Below are positions 1-9,800 of a DNA stretch of 52,652 nt, in pieces (positions within the stretch are counted from its first letter, which is position 1; each line of letters begins with the position of its first letter). The position numbers and the translations under genes were made by a program. The stretch lies in assembly GCF_012939955.1 (NCBI RefSeq), contig NZ_SPMY01000020.1:1-52652 (forward strand). The letters run 5' to 3'. Under the pieces are notes generated by a model. That model searched no databases, was not told the origin of the DNA, and saw only the letters and a program-made list of their open reading frames with translations. This stretch comes from Candidatus Accumulibacter phosphatis (lineage in GTDB: Bacteria; Pseudomonadota; Gammaproteobacteria; Burkholderiales; Rhodocyclaceae).

Positions 1-124
1 GTTAATGTGAAAGTCGCGCAAGCGACTCACGAAACTCCCTTCTCCCCTTGCGCGAGAAGGGGCAGGGGAAGAGGGAAACGGTCATGACTTTCATGATTTG
101 GGGTGTCTCCACGTGTCATGACCG
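1..124. repeat. Composite hairpin repeat, copy A
   Basis: Three modules follow one another. The first contains the hairpin AGTCGC-GCAA-GCGACT (12-27). The second is a C/T-rich then G-rich arm pair (cttctcccc / gagaagggg). The third is a perfect 10-bp inverted repeat, CGGTCATGAC (79-88) with GTCATGACCG (115-124). The same three modules recur almost unchanged at 22033-22157. It lies downstream of the DUF484 gene, so it probably acts like REP/BIME elements at mRNA 3' ends. That role is an inference. Confidence 0.8.
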
Positions 125-329
125 TTAATGTGAAAGTCGCGCAAGCGACTCACGAACTTCCTTCTCCCCCTGCGGGAGAAGGGCCGGGGGTGAGGCGGGG
201 AATTCAGGGAGCTTGCTCCCCGCCCGGCGAACGATTCCGGCGTGCAAGCCGGAATGCGCACTGCAAGTGAGAGGGGAACGCTCATGACTTTCATCATCCG
301 GGGTATCTCGACTGTCATGACCGTTAGCG
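124..329. repeat. Composite hairpin repeat, copy B with an internal insertion
   Basis: It starts directly at the end of copy A with the same first and second modules (to about 195). About 75 bp without a counterpart in copies A and C follow, and the third module then resumes at about 278-329. The insertion has its own short hairpin (ccggcgtgcaagccgg, about 237-252). The stop codon of the DUF484 gene at 324-326 lies inside the last module (TAACGGTCATGAC on the minus strand), so the repeat abuts or replaced the gene's end. Confidence 0.75.
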
Positions 330-977
330 CAGGACGCGCGCCAGCGCCGCCGACGCCATTTCACCGAGGCGTTCGAGGTAAATCGTTCCCATGCCGCTGT
401 AGAAGCGTTCGCCGTCTTCGCTGCCCATGGCGATCATGCCGATCGTACCGCCGCCGTTGCGCATCGCGATCAAGGCTTGTGAGCGAATATGCAGGGAGGC
501 TTCGCCGAACCATGACGAGGTCTCGAAGCCGGTGGTCGAGCCGCAGTAAGGGTGCCCCAGGGTTTCGGCAAAAGCCTGCAGTTCCTTGCTGACCTCGGTG
601 AATTCCGGGAGCTCTTCGCTTTCGGCGGGGCGATCCCAGAGGCGCACGGCGACGTGCGGAACGGCAAGATCGTCGCGCAGGTGAAAATTCAGCGTGTGCA
701 GTACCGACTGGAAGCTTTTGGCGGCGATCATGCCCACCGCCAGGCGGTGCATCTTTTCGCTAATGGCGTCGTTTTCCTCGCCGAACTGCAGCAGCTCGCC
801 CATCTTGCTTTCGAGCTGCTTGTTCTTGTCGCGCAGCGCGAGCATCTGGCGCTCGGTGATCGAGATCGTCCGCCCCCCATGCGGGTGCGGAACGACCATA
901 TTGGTCATCAGCTCCGAGTGCTCGTCGAAGAACTGGGGATTGCTGTGCAGGTACTCTGCGACTTCGCTGGATTTCAT
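324..977 (-). CDS. DUF484 family protein (GAF-like)
   Basis: This 217-residue protein matches the DUF484 family, which in betaproteobacteria normally follows dapF and precedes xerC. Residues 1-40 carry the family start ([16 protein letters not shown], then [16 protein letters not shown]). A charged helix of coiled-coil character (about 40-75) and a GAF-like domain ending in the conserved [20 protein letters not shown] follow. Its ATG overlaps the dapF stop by 4 bp (ATGA), so translation is coupled. There is no signal peptide, so it should be cytosolic. The biochemical role of the family is not established. The stop codon sits inside a repeat, and no xerC follows in the 323 bp available. Confidence 0.9.
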   Translation of the reverse strand: MKSSEVAEYLHSNPQFFDEHSELMTNMVVPHPHGGRTISITERQMLALRDKNKQLESKMGELLQFGEENDAISEKMHRLAVGMIAAKSFQSVLHTLNFHLRDDLAVPHVAVRLWDRPAESEELPEFTEVSKELQAFAETLGHPYCGSTTGFETSSWFGEASLHIRSQALIAMRNGGGTIGMIAMGSEDGERFYSGMGTIYLERLGEMASAALARVLR

Positions 978-1804
978 ACTTCGATTTCTCCCTTGAATAC
1001 GGTGACTGCAGGGCCGGTCATCAGCACCGGGGTGCCGGGGCCATTCCAGGCGATACTGAGCAGGCCGCCACGCATTTCGACGCGTACCGGCGAATCAAGC
1101 AGGCCACGGCTGATGCCGGCGACGACGGCGGCGCAAGCGCCGGTGCCGCAGGCCAATGTTTCGCCGGCACCACGTTCGAAAACACGCAGGCGAATCGCCT
1201 TACGGTCGACCACCTGCATGAAGCCGGCATTGACACGCTGCGGAAAGCAGGGGTGTCTTTCGATCAGTGGTCCCTGTTCTTCGACGGCTGCCGTATCGAC
1301 GTCGTCGACCAGCTGTACGGCGTGCGGGTTACCCATACCGACGGCGGTGATGGCGATTGCATGGTCGGCGATGCGCAGCGTCTGCAGGACATCGCTGCTG
1401 GCGCTGATGAATGGTATTTTCGCCGGCGCCAAAACCGGTTCCCCCATGTCGACGCTCACCATGCCGTCGTCCTCGAGGCGCGGGACGATGACCCCGCTCA
1501 TGGTTTCGACGCGGATCTCGCGCTGGGCGCTCAGCCCCTGCTCATGAACGAAACGCACGAAGCAGCGCGCGCCGTTGCCGCACTGCTCGACTTCGCCGCC
1601 GTCGGCGTTGAAAATGCGATAGCGGAAATCGACACCCGGCTGGCGGGCTGCTTCGACGAGCAGAATCTGATCGCAGCCGACGCCAAAATGGCGGTCAGCG
1701 AGCAAGCGCAGTTGTGCTGGCGTCAGTTCGATCGCCTGACGAATGCCGTCGAGCACGACAAAGTCGTTGCCCAGTCCGTGCATTTTGACAAATGTCAGTT
1801 TCAT
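974..1804 (-). CDS. dapF: Diaminopimelate epimerase
   Basis: It interconverts LL- and meso-2,6-diaminopimelate in the last shared step of lysine and peptidoglycan precursor synthesis, in the cytosol. The 276-residue length is normal for the family. Both catalytic cysteines are visible: Cys75 in EQCGNGARC and Cys219 in LACGTGAC. The N-terminal [13 protein letters not shown] signature and the VGMGNPHAV segment (about 155-163) are also typical. The start overlaps the stop of the upstream acetyltransferase gene by ATGA, and its own stop overlaps the DUF484 start the same way. The three genes therefore form one tightly coupled operon. Confidence 0.97.
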   Translation of the reverse strand: MKLTFVKMHGLGNDFVVLDGIRQAIELTPAQLRLLADRHFGVGCDQILLVEAARQPGVDFRYRIFNADGGEVEQCGNGARCFVRFVHEQGLSAQREIRVETMSGVIVPRLEDDGMVSVDMGEPVLAPAKIPFISASSDVLQTLRIADHAIAITAVGMGNPHAVQLVDDVDTAAVEEQGPLIERHPCFPQRVNAGFMQVVDRKAIRLRVFERGAGETLACGTGACAAVVAGISRGLLDSPVRVEMRGGLLSIAWNGPGTPVLMTGPAVTVFKGEIEV

Positions 1805-2409
1805 GCCTGTTCAGGATCCGGCGGTGTGCACGCCGGCATGCGCTCGGCAAGTGGCGGGGGACGGTGATGATGGTCATGATCCGGGGTATCGCGACCTTTG
1901 ATGACCGTTGGCAATGGTTTGGCCATTATAAAGTCGTCCATCACATAGCCGCCGCCAATATCGACGCAGACCGCGTCACGGACGACGAAGCCCTGTTTGC
2001 GGTAAGCGGCAATGGCTTTTTCGTTGCCCTTGTTGACGGCCAGGATCAGCGTTTCGCAAGCGGCCGCATGTGCCCGTGCGACCACCTGATCGATCAGGCG
2101 ACGGCCAATCCCGAGGCGCTGTCGCTGCGGGTCGACGTAGAGCTTGTCAAGCTTCATTTCGCCGGCTGTGGCGGTCAGCAGGCAGGAGACGAAGCCTGCC
2201 AGCTGACCATCGACGGTCACCTGGTCCCACCATATCGTGGGCAGGCCCAACTCCTCCTTCACCAGTTGCGCTCGGTAGCGTTGCTCGAGCATGTAGTCGA
2301 TCTGTTCCTGGCTGATGATTCCCAGGTAGGTGTGTTGCCAGACCCGGCGTGCGAGTGCGCTGACCGCTTCGACATCAGCGGCAGCAAGGGGTGAGATGAG
2401 GACCTTCAT
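1801..2409 (-). CDS. GNAT family N-acetyltransferase
   Basis: This 202-residue protein has a single GNAT domain. The acetyl-CoA binding segment is visible as [21 protein letters not shown] (about 94-114), followed by the C-terminal strand [20 protein letters not shown] typical of motif B. The substrate cannot be told from sequence. I chose the ATG at 2409 because homologous sequence begins there ([16 protein letters not shown]); an upstream in-frame start adds only 11 unrelated residues. The last ~30 residues (His/Pro-rich, [16 protein letters not shown]) are encoded inside a diverged copy of the composite repeat and are probably not part of the fold. The stop overlaps the dapF start. Confidence 0.85.
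   Translation of the reverse strand: MKVLISPLAAADVEAVSALARRVWQHTYLGIISQEQIDYMLEQRYRAQLVKEELGLPTIWWDQVTVDGQLAGFVSCLLTATAGEMKLDKLYVDPQRQRLGIGRRLIDQVVARAHAAACETLILAVNKGNEKAIAAYRKQGFVVRDAVCVDIGGGYVMDDFIMAKPLPTVIKGRDTPDHDHHHRPPPLAERMPACTPPDPEQA
1825..1909. repeat. Diverged copy of the composite repeat inside a coding region
   Basis: The sequence from gtgcacgccggcatgcg to gatgaccgttggc aligns by eye with 240-329 of copy B: gtgcaagccggaatgcg, then the shared stretch atccggggtatc, then tgaccgtt. It encodes the C-terminal tail of the acetyltransferase gene on the minus strand. The perfect inverted repeat of the third module is partly lost here. Confidence 0.6.
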
Positions 2410-2585
2410 TCTGGCTCCGAAGCAATCCGCGCGTCGACCCAAGCCGCGTCGTCAGAGCACCGGCAGCAAGTTGCCGCCGGCGAGTGCCGGGGAGCGGCGA
2501 TCGGTGACGACGCGTGATGAGCGAAAAGGACGAATTGTACCGGCTCAAGGCCCGGCTGGTCGCCTGCACGTGAAGCTCGGAAGCT

Positions 2586-3215
2586 CTACAGCCTGGCGCT
2601 CGGCCGGGCGCTGACGGCGGCGTACCAGCGCCGGGCGTTACTGGCCTCGGCAGGCAGCACGATCTTCAGCCAGCCGGCGAAATCGACGAGCACCAGGGCC
2701 ATGATGTCGGCCGCGCTGTAGCGATCGCCGGCAAGGTAGTCGCGTCCGGCCAGCATCTTGTCGAACTTGGCGAGGAAGCGTTCGCCGCGCAGTTTGCCGC
2801 GTTCGCCGAGCGCCGGGATTTGCGCGTAGTTTTCGGCGCCGGTCAATGCCCGGTCTTTCATTCCCGGCAGGGTGTTGCGGACGGCCTCGGTAATCGCCTG
2901 CCAGCCATCGTTCTCGATATGCCACAGCAGGTCGGCGATCAGTGCTTTCTCGGTGGGCGTCGAGCCGAGCAGCGGCGGATTGGGGACGCTCTCTTCGAGA
3001 TAGCGCCAGCAGCCCTGCGTTGAGGTCAGCCGTGTGCCGTCGTCGAGTTCGAGCACCGGTACGCTGCAGTAGGGATTGATCGCGCGGTATTCGGGCGAGA
3101 GCTGTTCGCCGTTACGGAGGTCTACCTCGCGGGTCGGGATCGCGAGTCCCTTTTCGGCGATGAACACGCGTACCAGGCGGGGGCTGGGGGCAAAGTTGCA
3201 GTCATGGAAGAGCAT
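2586..3215 (-). CDS. Glutathione S-transferase family protein
   Basis: The 209-residue protein has an N-terminal thioredoxin-fold GST domain (about 1-80), with the cis-proline segment in AINPYCSVPVLELDDGTRL and the glutathione-contacting loop after it. An all-helical C-terminal domain contains DYLAGDRYSAADIMALVLVDF, the usual N-capping/hydrophobic staple region. It probably conjugates or reduces small electrophiles with glutathione in the cytosol; the substrate is unknown. The start at 3215 follows a good ribosome binding site (AGGAGA, about 7 bp upstream) and begins with the family's MLFHDCNFAPSPR. The next start upstream lacks both features. It is transcribed alone or with the flavoprotein gene upstream, 80 bp away. 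Confidence 0.88.
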   Translation of the reverse strand: MLFHDCNFAPSPRLVRVFIAEKGLAIPTREVDLRNGEQLSPEYRAINPYCSVPVLELDDGTRLTSTQGCWRYLEESVPNPPLLGSTPTEKALIADLLWHIENDGWQAITEAVRNTLPGMKDRALTGAENYAQIPALGERGKLRGERFLAKFDKMLAGRDYLAGDRYSAADIMALVLVDFAGWLKIVLPAEASNARRWYAAVSARPSARL

Positions 3216-3296
3216 GGCGGGTTCTCCTGTCGATGGGCCGGTTAGCACGATATCGTTGCCGGGGGCGCGGGGTCAATCTGGGCGCGCTCACGGGTG

Positions 3297-4712
3297 TCAG
3301 TCCAGCGCCTCGGCCTGGTAGGCGCCGCAGGAAGCAAGGTCGGAGTTGCTGCCCGCCGGGAGTTGGGAAGACAATTCGCGCAGCGCGCTGCGCATGCCTT
3401 CTTCGAGCACCGGATGATAGAAGGGCAGGCGCAGCAGCTCCTGCACGCCGAGTTGGCGTTCGATGGCCAGTGCCAGGACGTGCGCCATGTGTTCGCCGGC
3501 AGGTACGCACATCTCGCCACCGAGCAGGCGGCCACTGCTCCGCTCGGCATAGAGGCGCAGCAAGCCCTTGTTTTTCTCGGCGGTGCGCGCCCGGCCCTGT
3601 CGCTTGAAGCTGGCTTGCCCGATGAGCACCTGCGCTGCATCGAGTTCGGCGAAGCGCTGGCCGACGACGGCAACATTGGGGTCGGCGAAGACAATCGCCA
3701 GCGGCGTGCGGCGCCGGAAGCAGCGCAGCTCGGTCGACGTGGCGTTGATGCCGGCGATGTGACCTTCGTCGGCGGCCTCGTGCAGCAAGGCCGCACGCCC
3801 GTTGGCGTCACCGGCCAGAAAGATCGGCAGGTCGGCGATCTGCAAGGTGTTGGGGTTTACCGGCGGCATGCCGCGCGCGTCGAGTTCGACGCCGAGTGCT
3901 TCCAGGCCGATCCCGGCGATGTTCGGGCGCCGGCCGATGGCGGCGATCACCCGGTCGACGATGACGCGCACACTGCCGCTGCGCACTTCGATCCCGTCGC
4001 CGGCGGGCGACAATTCGGCGCTGGCCGCGGTGTGCAAGGGGAACTCTTTCTGCAGCAACTCGCGCAAGGCTAGATCGACCGCTTCATCGCTCAGCCCTGC
4101 GAGTCGCGGGTTGGCCCCGAAGCCGGTGACTTCGACGCCCAGCCGCGATAGCGCCTGCGCGATCTCGACGCCAATGGCGCCCAGTCCGACGACCGCCATC
4201 CGGCGCGGCAGCGTCTCCATTTCGAACAGGGTGTCGGTGGTCACGATGCGCTCGCCAAAGGCGCGCCAGGCGTCCGGGATCAGAGGTTGGCTGCCGCAGG
4301 CGATGATGATCCGTCTGGCGTGGTAGCGGCGCTTGCCGACGGCAACTGTCTGCGCATCGAGCAGCGTGGCGCGGCCGGCGAGGCTGCGTTCGCCCAGGTC
4401 GTCGCTGGCCTTCACAGTGCCGGCGACGAAATCGTCGCGCAGAGCGCGCACACGCTGCAGTACCGCCGGCACGTCGATGCTCAGCGCGGCGCCGCCGCGA
4501 ATGCCGAAGGCGTCGAAGCTGTGCCGGCGATGGAAGGCGTTGGCGGCCTCGATCAGCGCCTTGGAGGGCATGCAGCCCACTCGCGCGCAGGTCGTGCCGT
4601 AGGGGCCGTCGTTGATCAGCAGGAAGTTCTCGGTGCGCTTGCGCACTTCCTGCAAGGCGGCGAGGCCGGCAGATCCGGCGCCGATGATGATGACGTCAAG
4701 GGTCTTTTCCAT
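3297..4712 (-). CDS. Dihydrolipoyl dehydrogenase-like FAD-dependent disulfide reductase
   Basis: This is a 471-residue class I pyridine-nucleotide disulfide oxidoreductase. The FAD-binding GAGSAG lies near residue 11, and the redox-active disulfide is CARVGC (Cys42/Cys47). The NAD(P)-binding motif is VVGLGAIGVEIA (about 193-204), followed by FLAGDANG and the C-terminal dimerisation domain. That domain holds the catalytic His-Glu pair in HPVLEE (His433, Glu438). It fits the dihydrolipoamide dehydrogenase branch, but no 2-oxoacid dehydrogenase subunits lie nearby, so the physiological substrate is open. A GAGGAA site precedes the ATG. It lies just downstream of the ferritin-like gene on the same strand (63-bp gap), so the two are probably co-transcribed. 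Confidence 0.88.
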   Translation of the reverse strand: MEKTLDVIIIGAGSAGLAALQEVRKRTENFLLINDGPYGTTCARVGCMPSKALIEAANAFHRRHSFDAFGIRGGAALSIDVPAVLQRVRALRDDFVAGTVKASDDLGERSLAGRATLLDAQTVAVGKRRYHARRIIIACGSQPLIPDAWRAFGERIVTTDTLFEMETLPRRMAVVGLGAIGVEIAQALSRLGVEVTGFGANPRLAGLSDEAVDLALRELLQKEFPLHTAASAELSPAGDGIEVRSGSVRVIVDRVIAAIGRRPNIAGIGLEALGVELDARGMPPVNPNTLQIADLPIFLAGDANGRAALLHEAADEGHIAGINATSTELRCFRRRTPLAIVFADPNVAVVGQRFAELDAAQVLIGQASFKRQGRARTAEKNKGLLRLYAERSSGRLLGGEMCVPAGEHMAHVLALAIERQLGVQELLRLPFYHPVLEEGMRSALRELSSQLPAGSNSDLASCGAYQAEALD

Positions 4713-4775
4713 GCGCGGGTTCCTCGCTGGGAAGCTTGTGCGGAGTCGCTGGCGGGCTGGCGATGGCGCCAGCGA

Positions 4776-5063
4776 TCAGTCGTGATCGAGCTTCCTGTCA
4801 GTGAATAGCGTGTCGCGCAATTCCTTGTCGAATGTGGCGTCGTGGCGGCGGATCCATTCGAGAACCATCGCCGCGTGCTCCTTCTCCTCGTCGCGGTTGT
4901 GCTTGAGGATGGCGCGCAGTTCCTCATCCTTGCAGGCATCCATGCGCTGGTTGTACCAATCGACCGCTTCGAGCTCCTCCATCAGCGAGACAATGGCCCG
5001 ATGCATGTCGCGTGTTTCGTCCGTCAGTTCCAAAACTGGTTCGTGGTAGCCTTCATTTGCCAT
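4776..5063 (-). CDS. Encapsulated-ferritin-like (EncFtn) iron-binding protein
   Basis: The 95-residue protein matches the EncFtn family (Rhodospirillum rubrum Rru_A0973 type), whose dimers form a ferroxidase centre and ten-subunit rings. The diagnostic segments are HRAIVSLMEELEAVDWY (21-37) and HNRDEEKEHAAMVLEW (55-70). The iron ligands correspond to Glu30, Glu60 and His63, and the conserved Trp36-Tyr37 pair is present. The start at 5063 is chosen for its strong GGAGGA site 7 bp upstream; an earlier in-frame start would add six residues and skip it. The C-terminus ends at LFTDRKLDHD, without the extension that docks known EncFtn cargo into encapsulin shells. No encapsulin gene is in the window. 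Confidence 0.88.
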   Translation of the reverse strand: MANEGYHEPVLELTDETRDMHRAIVSLMEELEAVDWYNQRMDACKDEELRAILKHNRDEEKEHAAMVLEWIRRHDATFDKELRDTLFTDRKLDHD

Positions 5064-5606
5064 TTTGCAATCCTCCGACAAGCCTTCGGGTTGAACAATA
5101 AATCGAGAATGAATCGGCGCTGGTCGCGTTTCCGGTAATGATCATAGACCAACAAGCGTCATCGCAGAAGCATGATGGGGTGTCGGCACCAGTATCGCGG
5201 GAGCTTTTCCGGCACGGCGCCCAGCGCGCCGCCTTCACTTCCCGGAAGCTCTTTGCCATGCGCGCAGCGAGGGCCGGGTTGATCGGCCAGAACTGCGTTC
5301 AGCCTTGTTGGAAAGCGATGGCCCCAGGCTCAAGTCCGATCCGGCGTGATCAGCAGTACGTCGGAAAAATAGGCGCTGCAGCGTCGCCGGTCGCCGGTCG
5401 CGGGCCAGCAGCGGCTATCGAGACACTGCTGCCTGGGCGCCAATAGAGAAAATGCGAAGACCTTGTTTCTGGTATCGCCGCGCAGGCCGCGAAGATGCAT
5501 CGCGCACCCTGGCTGCACTTTTTCGCTAACATGGGTGACGCTGCCGGCTGCCAGTCCCTCCCTCACGCCCTCCACCAAGGCAATAGTTCAACGACTCGAC
5601 TCCCTC
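5064..5606. other. Gene-free stretch upstream of the ferritin-like gene
   Basis: I see no convincing gene here. The short open frames on both strands have no recognisable motif and arginine/serine-rich compositions typical of antisense or noncoding GC-rich DNA. The minus-strand promoter for the ferritin-like gene should lie at about 5090-5150, but I could not pick out a clear -35/-10 pair. Confidence 0.4.
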
Positions 5607-6775
5607 ATGGCGAATCTTCAACTGACTGACGCAGACCGTGCGGTGTTCTCTGCCGTTGCCGCCGCAGCGGCGCCACCCGGCACCATCGAGCGTGATTTCA
5701 ATGCGCTACTTGATTACCTCGGCGCGGACGGCATCCCGGTTTCGCCAAAGGAATGTGAGTTTGCCATCGCCCGCTTGCCCGAACTCAATAAGCTCTTGAC
5801 TAATTCGGCATCGATCGGCTTAAGCCGCGGCCGGCAGATCTCCTATCCGCATGTGGATGGCTTACACCTGCTGTTGCGCTTCAGTCGGCTGGGGAACATC
5901 GATCGTTCACGCAGCACGCCTCGGATGGTCCTCGATACAGGGATGCTGGCCAGGTGGCAGTTGCTGAATCCCACGGAGCAGTACTTCACCTTGCTCGAAC
6001 GCTGGTGGCATCTTGCAGATTGCGAGAACGACTGGAGGGGGGCGGCGGCCGGCAGGTTCGCGGAATACCGTTACGAGCTCTTGAAGCGCAAGCGCCGCAC
6101 AGTCGGGCGAGCAAGCAGGAATCGCCCGACCCCTTGTCATACATCCTGGGTATCAGGCAGATCGCGCTCATGCAACTGTTCGGTCTGCTTGACATCGAGT
6201 CGGAAACGGCCGCTGTCGGGCGAGGATGGAAGATCAGGCGAATCGCCGCGACGCGCTGGGGCTTGTCCGCCAGTGCCACCTACTTTAAGGCTTTCGGTGA
6301 TAGCACCAACGATATGCTGGAGCGCCTTTTCTTTACTTCCGTCGAGAACTCGGCGGCGAAGGAGGAACTCAGCGAAGCGGATGCCGAGTTGCCGCCGTTT
6401 TATGCTTGGGCGAAGGTCGCGCTTTCGTCATTTCCCGCCTGGAAGAATATTCTCGGTGGAGTCGATGCGGTCGAGCCATTCCGCGGCAGCATGACCTTCA
6501 AGGTTTTACTTGGGCAGAGTGTATGGCGTCGCATCGTCATGCCTGCGGCAGGCAGTTTCGAGGATCTTGCCGAGTTCATTCTTGATACCTTCGAATTCGA
6601 CGATGAGCACCTGTACCAGTTTCGCTACCAGGACGAGTACGCAAGCCTGCGCATGCTCGACGACCCGCGCTGTAGCGATGTCTATGACGATTACGCAGAC
6701 GAAGTGACGCTGGCAGAGGCCGGGTTGTTTCCCGGGCAGGTCGTCGAATTCCGCTACGATTTTGGCGACAACTTG
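5607..6775 (+). pseudogene. pRiA4b ORF-3-like protein gene, frameshifted and 3'-truncated
   Basis: The frame starting at the ATG 5607 (MANLQLTDADRAVF) runs well to about 6085 (RFAEYRYELLKRKRR). Coherent protein then continues in another frame from about 6130 (SYILGIRQIALMQLFGLLDIE). The second part carries a plasmid pRiA4b ORF-3-like domain: MTFKVLLGQSVWRRI, FDDEHLYQFRY, and LFPGQVVEFRYDFGD just before the end. The shift has the sense of a one-base loss between about 6085 and 6130, with no homopolymer to explain it. After YDFGD the family pattern stops. The frame runs on to a stop at 7010-7012, reading antisense into hsdR, so the true 3' end is missing. The function of this domain family is not well defined. 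Confidence 0.65.
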
Positions 6776-6856
6776 CTCTTTTCCGCCTCATCGCCAACGC
6801 GCAGCGTCAAATCGCTGGATTGCCACGTCGGCTGCACCTTCTCGCAATATGCCGGC

Positions 6857-9800
6857 TTACCCAGGCACCTGTTCATTGCGCGCGTTCCCTGCGGACAGTC
6901 GCGCATAAACCTGGCACCCGAGCCACTTGGCAACGAGTTCCTGCATATCCGGCTTACCCATGTAGTCGGTGAACAGCTCTTCATTCAGATCCATACGTTC
7001 GATGAACAGTGACTCCAGGACCTGCCGGAATACCAGTTGGAACTTGTCCAGCGAGTTGACTTCGGCTGCTTGCTGCAAGGACTCGTTCCGGCTGGCTGCC
7101 TCGGCAATCTGGTCGAAGAACAGTTGGTCTGCTTCGTTGAGTTCACCACCGAAACGCTGGTTGATGAAGTCTATCAAGCGTGACAACGAAAGGCGTTCCT
7201 CGCGCACCATCCCGGAACCCACCTCGCGTGGCCCGTCGAGAGCTTTGGCGTAACCCTCGTTCAGGCTGATTGAGCCTTCGCTGATCTTTTGCAGCCGGTA
7301 GTAATCGAGTTCGACTTCCTCGTCGAACTGGTATCCCGGCCCGCTCTTTCGCTTTGGAAGTTTCAACCCGAGGTGGCGCAAGTAGGTGAATAGCTTTTCC
7401 AGATCGCTGTCCTGGTAGGGAATCACCTGGCTGAGGAAGCCGTACAGGTTCCGGAAAGCCTGGAGCTTGCCTCGCCAGAGTTCAGCTTCCTCCTCTTCCG
7501 TGTCTTGCAGTTGCTTGAAGCGAGCGACTGCCTCGTCGAGGACCGCGTTCATGGCTTTGTGGTCACCGGGGCTCTGCCGCCGCTTGGGCGCAAAGAAAAT
7601 TCGCGAGAAGTCGGTCACCTCTAATTGCCGGTAGATGCCAGTCGCATCAAGGTCGGCTTTTACCTCATAGAGCTTGTCCGCATCGACTTGCTCACCCATC
7701 ACCGAGCCTTCGTAGTACTGCCGGAAGGCTTCCTGGATCTCTGCCGGGTCGTTGACGAAGTCCAGCACGAAGGTGTCGTCCTTCAGCGGATGTGTTCGGT
7801 TAAGGCGCGACAGGGTCTGCACGGCCTGGATGCCGGCCAGGCGCTTGTCCACGTACATCGTGTGCAGCATGGGTTGGTCGAAGCCCGTCTGGTACTTCTC
7901 GGCCACCAACAGCACCCGATAGTCAGGCTTGGCGAAGGTGTCGGGAAGCTCCTTCTCCTTCACGCCGGCGTTCATCTCGACCTCGGTGTACGACTTTTCG
8001 GGGGTCTTGTCGTCTTCCACCGTACCCGAGAATGCCACCAGGCTCTTGATCGGGTAGCCCTTCGTCTGGATATAGCGGTCGAACTCCTGTTTGTAGCGCA
8101 CAGCCTCCAGGCGCGAGCCCGTGACGACCATGGCCTTGGCGTGGCCGCCGATCTTGTGCCGCGTGAAATGCTGGAAGTGCTCCACCATCACCTCGGTCTT
8201 CTGGCCGATGTTGTGCGGGTGCAGTCGCATGAAGCGGGCCAGCGCCTTGGCCGCCTTCTTGCGCTCGACGTTGGGGTCGTCCTCGGCCTTCTTGACCAGC
8301 TTGTAGTAGGTCTTGTAAGTGACGTAGCTCATGAGCACGTCCTCGATGAAGCCTTCGTCAATAGCCTGGCGCATCGTGTAGCGGTGAAACGGCTCGCCGT
8401 TGCGCCCGAAAATCGCCAGCGTCTTGTGCTTGGGCGTCGCCGTGAAGGCGAAGAAGCTCATGTTGGGCTGCCGACCACGCTTGGCCATGGAACGGAACAA
8501 GCGCTCCAGTTCGACCTTGCCCTCCTCTTCGGCCATCTCCTGGGCCTTCTTGCGCAATTCGGCGCCGCCCAGCACGCCCTTGAGTTCGGTGGCCGTCTCC
8601 CCCCGACTGCGAGCTGTGTGCTTCGTCGATGATCACCGCGTACTTGCGCGTCGGCAGGTGGCTCCTGCCGCCCTCGCCGCGCTCCTCACTCAGCTTGGCC
8701 AGCTGCCCGGAGACGAAGGGGAACTTCTGCAGTGTCGTGATGATGATCGGCACACCCGCTTCCAGCGCCTCTGCGAGCTGCCGCGAGTCCTCGTCGATCT
8801 TCTGCACCACGCCCTGGCGGTGGTCGAACTGGTAGATCGTATTCTGCAACTGCCTGTCCAGCACCACGCGATCGGTGATCACCACCACGCTGTCGAAAAG
8901 CCGTTGGTCCTGCGCATCGTGCAGGCTGGAAAGGCGATGCGCCAGCCAGGCAAGGGTGTTGCTCTTGCCGCTGCCGGCCGAGTGCTCGACCAGGTAGTTG
9001 TGGCCTACGCCCTCCACTGCGGCGGCGTCCACGATCTGGCGCACGGCTTGCAACTGGTGGTAGCGCGGAAAGATCAGGTTTTCCTTGCGCAGCTTCTTGC
9101 CGTCGTCCGCCACTTTCTCCTCAACATCTACATGCAGAAAGCGGGCAAGCAGGTCCAGCAGGCTGTCACGCTGCAGCACTTCCTCCCACAGGTAGGCCGT
9201 CTTGTAGTTGCGACCGGCCTTGTCGGGCGGATTGCCGGCGCCGCCGTCCGCACCCCGGTTGAAGGGCAGAAAGTGCGTTGCCGGGCCCGCCAGCCGCGTC
9301 GCCATGTGCGCCTCTTCCGTGTCCACTGCGAAGTGCACCAAGGTTCGCTTGGTGAACTCGAAGATGGGTTCACGCGGATCGCGGTCGTTGCGGTACTGGT
9401 GGATGGCATTGGCCACCGTCTGCCCGCTCAGCGGGTTCTTGAGTTCCAGGGTCACCACGGGGATGCCATTGACCGACAACACCACGTCCAACGATTTCTC
9501 GCTCTTCGGACTGAAGTGCAGTTGTCGGGTCAGGCCGAGCCGATTGGCCTGGTAGCGCGCCTCCAGCTCCGGGTTAAGTCCGTGCGCCGGGCGAAAGAAC
9601 GCGACACGCAGGGTCTTGCCGAAACACTTGAAGCCGTGCCGAAGCGTGGCTAGGGCACCATGCGTGTCCAGCCATTTGCACAGTGATTCCAGAACGCGGT
9701 CCCCGGTTTGCGCACCGTGCAGGGCATCGAGCTTCTTCCACACGCTCTCCTGGGTGGCTTGGATGAACGCCAGTACCTCCGCTGCGAAGATGCTCCGCTC

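Noticed and set aside
1-329. CRISPR array
   Set aside because: The repeats are only tandem by two, about 125-200 bp long, and lack short regular spacers; they are composite hairpins found elsewhere in the window.
2516-2578. 18-codon plus-strand frame (MSEKDELYRLKARLVACT)
   Set aside because: It is too short, has no recognisable family, and sits in the gap between two minus-strand genes without supporting signals.
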